The position numbers were made by a program, and so were the translations under genes. The notes under the pieces were generated by a model. That model ran no database searches and had not been told where the DNA came from. It was given only the letters and a program-made list of their open reading frames with translations. Of a stretch of DNA of 64,000 nucleotides, positions 12,401 to 27,400 are shown piece after piece (the stretch's first letter is position 1; each line of letters starts with the position of its first letter). The stretch is from Protonemura montana (lineage: Eukaryota > Arthropoda > Insecta > Plecoptera > Nemouridae). The stretch lies in assembly GCA_947568835.1 (NCBI GenBank), contig OX387609.1:1182001-1246000 (forward strand). The letters are read 5' to 3'.

Positions 12401-15400
12401 GGCAACTCTGCAATATATCTGACACCCCTTCCTTTCCATCTCTCTCTTTCTCTGAAACCCATCCCTTACGGGCGGAGGGGGGCAACCAATTAAAAGGTAT
12501 TGTGCTGAATATTTCATCGGGTTTCTCTAGCAAAGGGCGTCTGTCAGAAACAGGGCACCCGTCTGTCCTTCTCTAACTCCTTGTCTCACGTCGCTAATTC
12601 CACGCTATCTTTGTCTGATTTCCCTCGTTTTGCTATCACGTCACGCACTGGGACCAAGAGATGCGTTGGGTTGCGTGAAAGCCTGGCGTTTATTTTAAGT
12701 GTAAAATTGGGAAATTGCTTGAGCTTGATTTGTTTTTGATCGTTGCTTTGCTGCGTCGGTCTGTTTGACGCCGATCAAAATGTTATTCCTGTTACCATGG
12801 TATTGTGTTATTGTCTCTTTACCAATCTTAATCCTCAAGAAATTAGATAATAGCATTTGCAAAACAACGCTGTTCCTAGAGTAGAAAATAAAAAGCGACC
12901 ATGAATTAAGCCAGTTTTTTTTTTAAGCCTATTTGACAAGTAGATAGATGCTCAAACTTTATCTGAATTTAGAAAAGTTTGTCTGCATTATTGATCAAAT
13001 GATTGATTACCTATCATAGCCTAGAAGGTAGGAGGGGAAACCCGGTGCCGGCACGTAGCCTACTCCTGTCGAAGAGCACCAAGGGGACCACCGGCTTAAC
13101 GTCCCTTCCGAAGGACGGTACAACGCGAACAACAGGATTCCTCCACAAATCCATGCTGTCGAGAGGTTGATAAACAAGGCGAGTGAAGTTGCTGTACTAA
13201 CTTTCATCCCTCCAACCTCTCTCCCGAACAGAACTGGTCATGTGTATGATGGTCACCCATCCAATACCTGACTCAGCGCAGTGTTGCTTAACTTTCATCC
13301 CTCCAACCTCTCTCCCGAACAGAACTGGTCATGTGTATGATGGTCACCCATCCAATACCTGACTCAGCGCAGTGTTGCTTAACTTTCATCCCTCCAACAG
13401 CTCTCCCGAACAGAACTGGTCATGTGTATGATGGCCACCCATCCAATACCTGACTCAGCGCAGTGTTGCTTAACTTTCATCCCTCCAACAGCTCTCCCGA
13501 ACAGAACTGGTCATGTGTATGATGGTCACCCATCCAATACCTGACTCAGCGCAGTGTTGCTTAACTTTCATCCCTCCAACAGCTCTCCCGAACAGAACTG
13601 GTCATGTGTATGATGGCCACCCATCCAATACCTGACTCAGCGCAGTGTTGCTTAACTTTCATCCCTCCAACAGCTCTCCCGAACAGAACTGGTCATGTGT
13701 ATGATGGCCACCCATCCAATACCTGACCCAGCGCAGTGTTGCTTAACTTTCATCCCTCCAACCTCTCTCCCGAACAGAACTGGTCATGTGTATGATGGCC
13801 ACCCATCCAATACCTGACCCAGCGCAGTGTTGCTTAACTTTCATCCCTCCAACCTCTCTCCCGAACAGAACTGGTCATGCGTATGATGGTCACCCATCCA
13901 ATACCTGACTCAGCGCAATGTTGCTTAACTTTGGTGATCCCACGAGGACCGATGTTTCCAACACGCCATACCGTTCGGTTGGCAATTTTCGATCGATATT
14001 GTATTTCACGTGGCAGGTTGCCAATAGGTAGATTTATTTGGTTATATACAGCAGTTAAACAGTTTGATTAAGAAGGCCATTACACCGAACAGTGAATTAA
14101 GTTCAGTGCGAAGGTCTGATAAAGGAATATGGTCGGAGATGATTTATGACAAACCATCAAAATTGTCTTCTCAATTCGGTTACTCTTTTACCAACAATCT
14201 CCAACTAATGCCTGTATATTTTGAACGAGCATATTAATAATCCACTGAACATTCTAATTACTTCCACAATTTAAACATCCGATTTCGCTAATTGAGCTCA
14301 GACAAAGAGCCGTGTCTTGTAATCAGTTCTCGATTCCATCCCGGAATACAAGACGAACTTGTGCGTCGTCGAATATTCCCAGATTTTCCCAGGGAACGTC
14401 GCAGTGGCGGACCAGACTGCTACGTGCGTGTGTACGCACCATTTTAAAGTGCGTGCAATGCTTCACTTCGTTACTGGTCTGTTTAATCTGTGATACGATT
14501 GAGTTTATAGGTATGTTTTCAAGACGGCCAGCGTTAATGTTAAAATTTCTGCCGAGTAAACGAGGCCGGCAACACGTGATATCGGTGTATGATACCTGAT
14601 GGCGCTTGCGGCCGCTTTTTTTAACAAATCAAAATATCGATACATGTTTAAAAATCTTTGAGGTTAGCATTAATAACGATTGTATAACCGTAAATCAAAT
14701 CGTAAATGTGAGTAATATGCGAAAAATAACGAAATTCAAATTTAATACATTAGCAGTGTGGTAAGATCTTACCAGAATGTGGTATTATAATTCATCTATT
14801 GGAATGTGTGTCTCGAATATGTTACCTCATTAAAGTGTTTCACCAATTCTCTCCTTGTCGTTCAGTGCGTTCATTTTCAGACTAATTAATTAAGTTCAAA
14901 ACTTAATTACTTCATACGCAGCGACTTGAAACTGTGTCCCATCGGTTTTTGTAAACATGACGTGCTTAGCAGGATATTTATAATATTTTAGTAAAATTAC
15001 TTCTCTTCGATGAAATGACAGAACTAAATATACTGAACAATATCAGGACGAGCAGTTATAAAATAACGCTTGTCGCACGATCCGTTTGATGTAAAGCATT
15101 TCACTAATTTAACAACAATTTACCCGTTTAACAAAAACGTTATTTTAACCAATGCATAAGAGACAAAAGCCGAACTGAATTGGGTGTTCTATTGTTTAAT
15201 AAACTCCCATATGACATTAGAATAATAATTAACATAATAATATATTATAATAGTATTCATTAACAGCCTGTTTTTACACAACAGATTATTATTTTAATCT
15301 TGCGACCTTCCAGTTATATTAAATGCAATCAATTGGAACAAAATCTATTATTACCATTACTATTCAAACAAAAAACATAAATATATCTAAATATGTATAT

Positions 15401-18400
15401 ATATTTATATTTTTGTTTGGGTCAATTTTCTATTTAAATTGTTAAATATCCACCCGACATGAAACCATGATGGTTACATCATGGTTTCATGAATGTAACT
15501 TTATATAATCAAACCTCCAGGTGAGCCCTTAGGGCTTTGTGGAAAAATATTAAAACTATAAAAAAAATAAGTAATCTTAGTAAATCGAAAAGTAATTGTA
15601 AAGTAGTTCCAAGTTGACCCACAGAGCGCGCCACTGTCTCGACTGGCAATCACTCGCGCGCTCGTTCCTCGATCCTCGTCCGTTGATAATTGCATCTCAC
15701 GGCGTCCTGTATTTCGATACAAACGTGACGCGAATAACAAGCGTCGCGACGCCGGGCGCGCACAAAAAAAAAAAAAAACTCTGCGTCTTCCTGCACGTGA
15801 CATTCTAATTCGGCGGCGTCGGGTGGAGACGACTTGATATTCAAGTGGGACTCGATGAGGACGAGCAACTGATTTGATCAGACGGCAACGATTTCCTTGG
15901 CACGAGCGACAACTTCGAGACATTATTTAATAAACTCGAGATACATTTTGCAAGTCATACGGAATTTTATTTTAAGTACTTTGAAGATGATTACCGTTAC
16001 ATACGAGGACTCGTTAGGAGTTGGTTTTTAATGAAGTTTCAAAGTGTAATTAATTAGTTGCTACCTTGTATCAATTAGGCATCGTTTCTACTTAGCAAGA
16101 AAAGACAAAATAACGTTCAATGGCAAGAAGTTGTATGCACTAATCACCAGCATGACATTAGTGTAATATCAGATTGTTAATTCCCTTTCTTAATCATTTG
16201 TTAAATAACGCGACTTCGATAGCATTTGAGCAGAATTTCAATTTTTTCCCCTCCGTTACAGAGAACTCTGGTAATTGCATCTACTGGCATTCACTTCAGC
16301 AGCGTAACGAGCAGCCACATTAGCATGTCAGTGCGTCAATTATTCTCTGCGCTCCAAACGTTCGTCTTTAAAATTCCAGACTGCTCTGATTTAAGGTGGG
16401 CTCTTCTCCCCCCCCCCCCCCCCCCCCCCCTAGCCCCACTGGGAGTGATTACTGTCACGTGACGTAGTCCATGATTCACCTCCCCCAGGGTCGACCCAGG
16501 ACCGGCAAGTCCCCGCAACTATAGGCAACCCTTGAAAACCATTTACCGATGAACTGGCGAGGAAAAGGTCGAAGAAAATCGGGAGCAATTTCCGCTATTT
16601 GGTGTTGTTTTGAGGGAGGCACTTCTAGTGCGTACACGGGGTGACAGGCACGCACTTTTCAAATCTGGTGCGTGAGTTGCATCGATTGTGCACCTGACGC
16701 TATCAAATGTAAGCTGATCGCAGTTATTTTGTGAAATTTAGCGACTTTTTGGGCCAGCACGGCTGGAAATGGAAGCTAATTTAAATTGGAAAAGTTTAAA
16801 ACTTAAACACACAAAGCGAGAAAGAGAGAGGAAAGTTAAGATGAACATACTTAAAAAAAAAAGTGTCATTTTTTTTAATTCCAAATGTTCTACGCAACCG
16901 AGGCAACGAACGGCTGACTGCGCGCGCCAGTTATTGCAGTTACTGTCTTCGATCTATCACCGCTTTCTTCGCGGCAATGTCTTCAGCTTCATCATCTCGT
17001 GCCTCTTTGCTTGACGGGAATCCTCCAACAAGTTACCTCCCTCTCAGCTTTGTTAGTCACCTGTCATTGCTTGTAAAGAAGAAAAACACCTCGGCTAGTT
17101 CATACAATGGCGTCCACCGAGTCTTTCTTTAGTAATAATCAAGGCGTCTGCTCCTGGTAATTATTGATATTGCAATGAATCACCGTGAATCAGGTCCAAG
17201 TGAACGTTGCTTATTGACGAAATATGCTCACACCCAGAGAGAATCTAATAAAACATCTTGGTTCTTCCATTAACTTGTCATTACATGATGATGATTTGAT
17301 GATTCTTGACTGCGCATGCAAAGAAAGTTCATGGAAATAAAATGCTCACGTGAAGGAAGTGAATGTTCTCAATTAATTGAAATTCATTGGAAGACCAATT
17401 TGAGAATGTTATGACCCAGTTTTTACAATTTTTTCTCAACTCTTCTGGTTATTGTTATTATTTGCCAGTCTGCTGGTATTATACATCAATCTAATCCCAA
17501 CTTTATGATTCTAATTTGAAGTCAAATAGGTAAAGATGCCAAGGGATGCAAACAAAAAAGTCATTATGTAAAATCAATTTTCTCATGAAAATGAATGACA
17601 TTTGGCGAGTCATAATAATAATAATAATATTATTATCATCATAAAGTAAAAACAATTAAATAGGTGACCTGCAATTAAAAGCCTAACTAGAGTAAAAGAT
17701 TTAGGTTAAACCTGGTTTAAGCACTTGCTTCTGGCAAACAAGAATGACCCTAGTATTGAAATATCTAATTCTCTGTGAACACCAACATGAAGTAGGCAAC
17801 TGACGAGGTCCGCTCCTTGCCCCGCTGGGGTCGGAAAGTTTCAGTAGGGGACAGGATAGGGGATGAGCCGACGTTCAACTTCTATAATGCCCATATTTGA
17901 GGTGCTTTCATACCGGAAATGAGTCGGAAATGAGACGTAGAGGTGGTGAAGGGTGCAAGGGGCAAGGGTGGATGAGGGGGGGGGGGGGGTAGCACCCTAT
18001 CTACAAGGATCCGACACCTAGCGCTCGACGACGACGAGCGGAGGTCGCTCGGACTCAATTAGCGAGGGAGGAAACGTGGAATTAAAAGAGTAATTACGAC
18101 TTCACCGAGCGCGGGTGAATAGGGATTAGGATAGGTTTTACTGCTACGGTGCAGAGTCACTCGCGTGGCAAGGACGGTGCTCAATTTGATAGACCGTCTG
18201 GAATTGAGAATTTACGCTCATTTCGATGTAAATACGTTTGGGGGATTTAATTTTGGTAGTCGAACAAGTGGGTTAACCGCTCGGTGGTTTTAAATGCGGC
18301 TGACAAAAGGTTTGAGAAGAGAAAACAGTTAAAAGATGTCAATATTTCAGAATGAAGTTTCTGTTTTCCTTCGTTTCCTGTTTGCCTATCTCAAGTGATT

Positions 18401-21400
18401 CAGAGACTCCTTTGCAGTCAAAATTTGAAGCTGGACGCCGAGAAATTTTGCAATCTTTATCGGTTCTACTGGTAATAACAATCACATTTTCCTGTCAAAA
18501 GTTATTTGTAACGTTATTCGAGACTCTCATGATGCTACCTTCACTATCAGTGGTTGTCAGGGAAATCAAGACACAAAACAATGGCGAGATAAAAACAAAA
18601 ATGACACAAATGTCATATGCAGTATCTTGCATCTCAACATCTCTGTCGAATACTGTAAGATTCCCGCGTCTTTCGATGCTAAAATTGAGAGAAATCTCGT
18701 TTTTTATTTTTAGATCTGTCTGTCTATTTGAAGATTGTCGCACGAAACGAGCATTCCTTTAGTGAAAATGTCTCCAGCGACTTGCTAATCAGGTTCGATG
18801 CCCGAGCGAGACGAATCGATTCGTTCCAGTCAGTTTTTCGTTCGCAAAATGAACCGTGGAGCAGGCAAAAAAAATTAACAAAATAAAGGCAAGTCACTTA
18901 ATCAGAATAAATTTGCCGAAACTGAAATGGCCGTCAAGCAATCTGGTTTTTCAATCAGGAACTTGAAGATCGAGTCGATGGGGTGAGAAACGGGACCAGT
19001 TTCTTGAAGCAATCTTCGCTTCTTTGCCCTGAAAGCATGTAATTCAGTTCTGCTTGCAATGAGATAACAGCTGAACGAGGTGGTGTCAAAGCAAGCAATT
19101 AGAATACTGGCTGCAAGTTATTATGATTTCAAATGTCAACTCGTTGGACACATTATCTCTCCTCTAAACTGTCACAAGAATAACAAGAAACTTGCAATTG
19201 GTCAGAGTATAGGCAAGCATGTCTGATTTTTCTCAAATTTCTTAGAGAATTTTGAAAAAAAAAATAGCCAAAGCTTTAATCCAGCCACCCTTGGTCATTG
19301 CTTGAACGCAAAACAAAAAAAAAACCTTCATACTTTGAAGACAAATTTGAGCCAAGTCTGGCAAAGCAGAGTAAGTGTCCATTAGCAAGCAAGCAAGTCC
19401 AAGTGTACGCTGAGGTCGCAAGAAGTGGTCCATGCTAGAAGATTAAGACATGCTGGGGCGACTAAACCCCCCCCCCCTTCACCCAACCTCCTCGACAAGA
19501 GGAAGTCGCTACGCTAGCGCTGGCCGCTCAGCGCGGTCTTTTTGCAAAGCGCAATCCATCAGCGGACGCCGCGACGCCGACGCCGAGCGTAAAACCGTCT
19601 CGCTGATAAAGCATGACAAATGAGAGGTACAGTCGGTGCCAAGAGGCGGTGCTTGATGAGGGAGGGGGGGGGGGGGGGGGGGGGTGTCAATGTCTGCAAT
19701 AAATGAACTAGAGTTAAGAAATAAGTCTAGCTCCACCAATTTAAGCCTAGCTCCACCAGTTTAAGTCTAGCTCCACCAATTTAAGCCAAGCTCCACCAGT
19801 TTAAGCCTAGCTCCACCAATTTAAGCCTAGCTCCACCAATTTAAGTCTAGCTCCAGCAATTTAAGTCTAGCTCCACCAATTTAAGCCAAACGCCACCAGT
19901 TTAAGCCTAGCTCCACCAATTTAAGTCTAGCTCCACCAATTTAAGTCCAGCGCCACCAATTTAAGCCTAGCTCCACCAATTTAAGCCAAGCTCCACCAGT
20001 TTAAGCCTAGCTCCACCAATTTAAGCCTAGCTCCACCAATTTAAGTCTAGCTCCACCAATTTATGCCTAGCTCCACCAATTTATGCCTAGCTCCACCAAT
20101 TTAAGCCTAGCTCCACCAATTTAAGCCTAGCTCCACCAATTTAAGCCTAGCTCCACCAATTTAAGCCTAGCTCCACCAATTTAAGTCTAGCTCCACCAAT
20201 TTAAGCCTAGCTCCACCAATTTAAGCCTAGCTCCACCAATTTAAGCCTAGCTCCACCAATTTAAGCCGACCCTCAAGCAGCTCGCAAGTGATTAACACCG
20301 CAAGGGTAATTACCCTCGACGCAATTAAAGCCAAGACATAAATATGCGTCCACATTTTTGTCAATTATAAAATGTCCAGTTGTTGACATGGGTCAGGTTT
20401 ACAGAGCAATACTGTGCTACGCTCAAAGATTAATTCACAAAACGCGAAGGTTTCACAGGCCATAAAGAACCAGCACACGTGACATCTTCTCATTTTCATA
20501 TTTTAGTCATTTTGCCGACTCGCCGGGTCGTGCGATGAAACGATGCGTTTTAGTTTCAAAAATTATCTCTGCCCTTCATTAAGTTTAGCATTCAGGGGAA
20601 ATATCTAAGTTCATTTTTGTACAAGAAAATATTTTACCTGCTCGATACGAATTACAGTCGGTGAATCTCATGATGGGCCAAACAAACTGGAAGGCTGAAT
20701 TATTTTAGAGAAAATGTGACAGATTTTTCTGTGTAGTTTCTAACGGCTGTTCACCAAATTGCACGTGATTTTCGATATGACGCCAGTAAGTGCAAAGACC
20801 ATCAACATTAAATCTTGTCTTGGTCTTCGTTCAAAGTGCTCAAATATTGCGTCCTCGTCCTCGTTCTCATCGAACAGAATCTTCAGCCAATCATTATCCA
20901 GCCGGTAACCGTCACGTGCTAGACTATTAAAATTCGCAGCCGCCATTTTGTCAACGCGTACCCCTTCACAAATTAGGCCGGGAAGTGCGGAACACCATGG
21001 TTTTTATTGCCCGGTACCTCAATCCTTCACAACCCTTCTATTTGTCGGGAGAAAATGTTCAAAAGCCCTATTAGAGAGGCAGCAGTAAAAAGCGTCGAGC
21101 ACGGATTGAGAAGGGTTCATTTGGAATTTCTTCCTTCCTGATTACCGAACGCTTGTGTTGCTCCAGTTTAAGATTGCTATGAGCAAAGGTGCGTCATTTG
21201 AAAATGTCGGTCTAGATTTTCAACTGCTAATCGTGCCAGTCTTGATGATGATGATTATTTGGTGTTTAACTCAGCACTGTTTTGACATCTGGCCATGTGG
21301 ATCTGGTTTAATGGCGTCGGTGAATGAGTGGATGATGATGGTGAACGTAACCTAGCCTAGAAGAGAGAAGCGGGTCTGGTTTAAAGGTGCTGGTTATGCA

Positions 21401-24400
21401 GCTGGTCGGTGCCATTTCTTAGTGTCGTGGACGTTTCATGCATCGGCATTTATTTATTTATTTTTTTTTATTTAAGTCAAAAAGTTCTCATACTGTAGGT
21501 ATACCTATGCAGCAGAACGTACAGACTATTTTTAAGAATTAAAACTAAGTACTATACAAAGCTAACGTTAAGAAGTCTTTGTTAAAACTAACTGACCGGT
21601 TAACCACGATGATATCAGATGGAGACACCGTCGTTTCGAGTGTTAAGAAATAAGATTTAGTTATTTCTCACAGATTACTCGCATTTGAGACTGGTTCATA
21701 CTCAATTAATCTTTATTAAAGCTAACGTCAACGATTGATGTTCGCCAGCGCCATCGGGTGGCAGCTACCGTTACCACGTGTTGCCAGCCTCGTTTGCTCA
21801 GCAGCAAGCGCCATCGGGTGGCACCTACCGTTACCACGTGTTGCCGGCCTCGTTTGCTCAGCAGCAAGTGCCATCGTGTGGCACCTACCGTTACCACGTG
21901 TTGCCGGCCTCGTTTGCTCGGCAGCAAGTGCCATCGGGTGGCACCTACCGTTACCACGTGTTGCCAGCCTCGTTTGCTCAGCAGCAAGCGCCATCGGGTG
22001 GCACCTACCGTTACCACGTGTTGCCGGCCTCGTTTGCTCAGCAGCAAGTGCCATCGGGTGGCACCTACCGTTACCAAGTGTTGCCGGCCTCGTTTGCTCA
22101 GCAGCAAGTGCCATCGGGTGGCACCTACCGTTACCAAGTGTTGCCGGCCTCGTTTGCTCAGTAGAAAGTTTAAAATTAGTGCTGGGGTTCTGACTAAACC
22201 TAACCAAAGAGGCGGTAAGTTATTTATGAATTAAAATGTTCTAGCGAAATCACTCAGGGCCAAAATGAATTGAGAGTGCAAGTTGGTAAAATGTTTAATA
22301 AACTTTCCACTCCGTTCAGTTCACCAGGAAATCGAGTTCGACTTCTATCAGCATTTTTTAACGAGATTATATTTGATAATTGTTTTGAAGTTGAAGCCCT
22401 CACCGATGGTAACTTTCCCCGGCGTACTTGTTAATAAACCACCAAGCTTGTGCAATGAGCGACGCAGTTGTAATGTAATAGAGTTAAAATTGTGAAGGAA
22501 ATGAAGTTATCTAGGGGAGAGTGGCGACCAGCGGGCGACCAGTCGGCGGAAGTGGGCGACGGAAATTGCCATCTCGCCATCGAGAGGTACTTTGTATGAC
22601 CTAGTTTTAAGCTTGCAGAATCCGGGACAGGTTGCGACGTAGCACCGCCTTGCAAATCGTTTCTCAAGTGTTTCATCTCACGAAGGGTTATTAATTTGTT
22701 CCCAATTAGCCGTGAGATTTGCACGCAGAGAAAAGGTTTCGAGACGCTTGAAGTTAAGTTAGGCTCCCTCGTAACCAAGAGGCGTTTTGTTATTTTGTTC
22801 TTAGCGCAAAATTATGTCTTCTGTTCCCTGAACATGTCCCAACTTTGAAGAAATAGACTGCGACTGTAAAACGGTATTTCTGTTTAAAATTCGAGTGTAT
22901 TTCCGCTCCTAAAAACACGGCCTTCTGTCTGCAGACGGGGGCAAAGTTGTCACCTATTAGAAGCTTGGTGACTGACAGTTCAGCCAGAGAACGTCTTGGT
23001 TGTCGTTATATCAGAAATCACCTCGTGTTTTAGCCACGAGGCCAGAAGATCACCGGGACAAAGTTCCAGGTAATGTTGATTACAAAAGTTAGCTCGCGAT
23101 CGATGTAAATCAATTGAAAACAGTTTATTCTTTCAAATCTGATTAGTTCTGTTCAGGCTCGTGAAGCGTCAGCGGGTTGGCAACGCGGTTCTGAGTGAAG
23201 TTTGGCAACATTTCTCTGTCGTTGATTTTTCTTTTTGAAATACCACTCTACAACCTTCAACTTGTTGAGCTTGCTTGTCAAGAAAATTGATAATATATTC
23301 ATCTTATCTCGAACGTCCTCTAAGATACGTTGTGCAAGTGCCAAAAAATGTACTGACTTGACTCGGGCTCCTTATGGGATGGACATGACGTCTAGAGCCG
23401 ATTTCATCTTCCAGAGCGGTATTAACTTTACTAGCTGTGTTAGTTATTTTTGTATCCCAAATCTTGCAAGGCGCCTCCAGAGATGCTCCAGTTGTTTGTA
23501 AAGTCGGGCATCTTAAGTTATCCTGTTTCTCGTCTGGATGTGTGCAAGAGGATGATGATTTTATTCCAAGCTCCCGATAAAGCGCTGTTCCAGAGTCTTG
23601 AGAATCATAATGTGGAACGTTCCGTTGCCAATGGCCGAGTCCGATTGCTTTTTATTAGATTGTCTGCAAAGGGGGAGGGCGAAAATCGCTTCCCATAAGT
23701 CAGTTTGTTGAATTAACATTTAGATCACTTGGGGATGGACCTCGGGAAATGTGTTTTGTTGAGTTGCTTACAGAAACATGTGATTCTCGGTAGGAAAAGC
23801 GTGACCAGGGAAATACAATTTGGTATCCGTATCAGAGAATTACGGTCTCAAAGGGTTTTGTTGTGAGGGAAATTGTGATTCTTGATTTCATGTTAATTGG
23901 GGAACAAAAATAGCATAATTTTTTGCTATTTTTTTATTTATTTTAACAAATTGTTCGAAGAAATCCAAGTCATGTGTTTTGAGTAAAAATACTTATAAAA
24001 TCTAAATATAGGCATTCAAGGATTGCCGTTTGCGGGTCAGTAAAACATCAGAGACTCGGGAAATGATTTCGAAGAAAACCTACTTCGTCTCATGGCATGT
24101 AGTTCAAATTGGAGTAATTTTAATGATACAAATATTATTAAGATGCTGTAGAAAATATCTTCTCGGTGTATATTTGTTTGATTTAATTTATAATATTCTT
24201 GTGAATACAGATTTGCTTTAAGTACGTGCACTTTGTGAAGCGGGTTCGCAAATAAGAAGACAACGTCAATCAAATTAACAAAGTTTCTTTGAACAACTCA
24301 AGTTGGCTCACGTCAAACGGTGAAATTGTTGGCAAATTTAAACAAAAACAATTCCAACAACAAATCGCATCTTGAAAATACATTTGATTTGTTAGTTTTT

Positions 24401-27400
24401 TTGCCAATTAGTTGAAAAAAAGAAGAAGATTATGATTGATTTTGATTTCCTTAAGGTTTTGAGAGCAATTGGTGTACGATTCTTGTGGTTTTACTGTAAA
24501 TGCTCTTTCATAAAAGGTTTTTGTCCAAGAAAGTACTTTTTTATAACTAAAAACCCACCACAAAAGAGAACAAAAACCAAAAAAACCACAAACACCATCA
24601 ATAGTTTTGTAAGATGTTGTAATCCTGACCGCAAGCCTTGAATAAAGAAATGTTGTGGACCAATTCTCAACGTGGTCTCCTAATAACACCTGCATTACAA
24701 TGTAATCTTATTTAAATTGCAAACGCTTGCAATGCGCGGAAATATTATAATATAGTGTTATTAATAATAAAATAACACCTGCAAATCGTTATCGCGAGCC
24801 GATTCTACTGCGTTTAAACACAAATGAAAGCACATCTCCTCTTAGCAGTGACTGGCAATTTGTTCCCACCGCTTTACGTCCCGTTCACGTTATAGATACG
24901 ATGCCTACCAAACGCCCCCCCTGTTTGACTCCAGAACAGAGCGAACAGAGACTCCTGGCTTAAGTCTGGCTTCGTGCACTGCATGTCAAACAATCAGACC
25001 CGATGTTCTTCCTGCGTACAAACGCACATATCTACGCACATATGCTCACGCACACGCTGGGAAAATGATATCATATTTAATGGAGTTTTTCCGACTTTTC
25101 CCGAGTGAATTTCCCCACGGGCCTAGTGGATAATAACTGCCGGCGATAGTTTCACGCGATGGCTTATGTACCACAACATTCAAGTTTTTATTATTATTGT
25201 TTTGTTGTTTTGTTGTTTTTAGAGTAAAATGTTTGAAAGACGTCACGTTTTATGATAGGAGTGAAACGAGAATTGAGATCTTTATGAATTCATGAGGTAG
25301 TTTTCTGTGTTGGACGCGAAGGTAAGGTTTGTGGTGCTACGCTTTAGCTTGCCTTGCTCTTGCGGGTAATAAGAGTTGCTCTAACTTGACTTGCTCTTGC
25401 GGGTAATAAGAGTTGCTCTAACTTGACTTGCTCTTGCGGGTAATAAGAGTTGCTCTAACTTGACTTGCTCTTGCGGGTAATAAGAGTTGCTCTAACTTGA
25501 CTTGCTCTTGCGGGTAATAAGAGTTGCTCTAACTTGACTTGCTCTTGCGGGTAATAAGAGTTGCTCTAACTTGACTTGCTCTTGCGGGTAATAAGAGTTG
25601 CTCTAACTTGCCTTGCTCTTGCGGGTAACAAGAGTTGCTCTAACTTGCCTTGCTCTTGCGGGTAATAAGAGTTGCTCTAACTTGACTTGCTCTTGCGGGT
25701 AATAAGAGTTGCTCTAACTTGACTTGCTCTTGGGGGTAATAAGAGTTGCTCTAACTTGACTTGCTCTTGCGGGTAACAAGAGTTGCTCTAACTTGACTTG
25801 CTCTTGCGGGTAATAAGAGTTGCTCTAACTTGACTTGCTCTTGCGGGTAATAAGAGTTGCTCTAACTTGACTTGCTCTTGCGGGTAACAAGAGTTGCTCT
25901 AACTTGACTTGCTCTTGCGGGTAATAAGAGTTGCTCTAACTTGACTTGCTCTTGCGGGTAATAAGAGTTGCTTTAACTTGACTTGCTCTTGCGGGTAATA
26001 AGAGTTGCTCTAACTTGACTTGCTCTTGCAGGTAATAAGAGTTGCTCTAACTTGACTTGCTCTTGCGGGTAATAAGAGTTGCTCTAACTTGACTTGCTCT
26101 TGCGGGTAATAAGAGTTGCTCTAACTTGCCTTGCTCTTGCGGGTAATAAGAGTTGCTCTAACTTGCCTTGCTCTTGCAGGTAATAAGAGTTGCTCTAACT
26201 TGACTTGCTCTTGCGGGTAATAAGAGTTGCTCTAACTTGACTTGCTCTTGCGGGTAATAAGAGTTGCTCTAACTTGACTTGCTCTTGCGGGTAATAAGAG
26301 TTGCTCTAACTTGACTTGCTCTTGCGGGTAATAAGAGTTGCTCTAACTTGACTTGCTCTTGCGGGTAATAAGAGTTGCTCTAACTTGACTTGCTCTTGCG
26401 GGTAATAAGAGTTGCTCTAACTTGACTTGCTCTTGCGGGTAATAAGAGTTGCTCTAACTTGACTTGCTCTTGCGGGTAATAAGAGTTGCTTTAACTTGAC
26501 TTGCTCTTGCGGGTAATAAGAGTTGCTCTAACTTGACTTGCTCTTGCGGGTAATAAGAGTTGCTCTAACTTGACTTGCTCTTGCGGGTAATAAGAGTTGC
26601 TCTAACTTACTTTCAAGCTCTAGTTTCGAGGATGAAGGGAAACTAGAAAACATGTTCGACACAAGAGTGGAAAGTAATTTAATATCGGATAATATTATGC
26701 ATGAAGGTGAACGGATGAGAAAATCAAATATTTTCTTTCCTAAAAACCAGAACAAGGTAAAACCTATGTGGAACGTTCTTAAAAGGTTCGAGTGCCCGGT
26801 TGTGCACCGATTTGTGAGTGGTTTTAAATATTCCAAGTAAATATTCGATTGAAAGCATTGTCCTCGCACTAAACAATTTATAAGTGTAACTCCCATTTTT
26901 TTTTTAGAGAATCATCAGTTTTATTTGTGAATAACTGAAATCCTCTCTTCCAGCATCTTCCGGTGTACGATGACTAAAATCCCGGAGACCAACTCTCTGC
27001 TGCAGAAGTCCCGATTGCCGCTCGGAATCCTCATCCACCCGTTCAAAGATCTAAACGTGAGTCGCTGATTTGTTACCCATTATTTTCTGGATAAAAGTTA
27101 AGCAACACTGCGCTGGGTCGGGTATTGGATGAGTGACCATCATACACATGACCAGTTCTGTTCGGGAGAGAGGTTGGAGGGATGAAAGTTAAGCAACACT
27201 GCGCTGGGTCAGGTATTGGATGGGTGACCATCATACACATGACCAGTTCTGTTCGGGAGAGAGGTTGGAGAGATGAAAGTTAAGCAACACTGCGCTGGGT
27301 CAGGTATTGGATGGGTGACCATCATACACATGACCAGTTCTGTCCGGGACAGAGGTTGGAGGGATGAAAGTTAAGCAACACTGCGCTGGGTCAGGTATTG

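Noticed and set aside
21706..22234. Four overlapping 130-160-codon frames on both strands
   Set aside because: The 60-bp period is a multiple of three and lacks stops. There is no start context, no flanking exons and no recognised domain.
25354..26612. CRISPR-like array (regular 37-bp repeats)
   Set aside because: There are no variable spacers between repeats; it is a plain tandem repeat in a eukaryotic intron.
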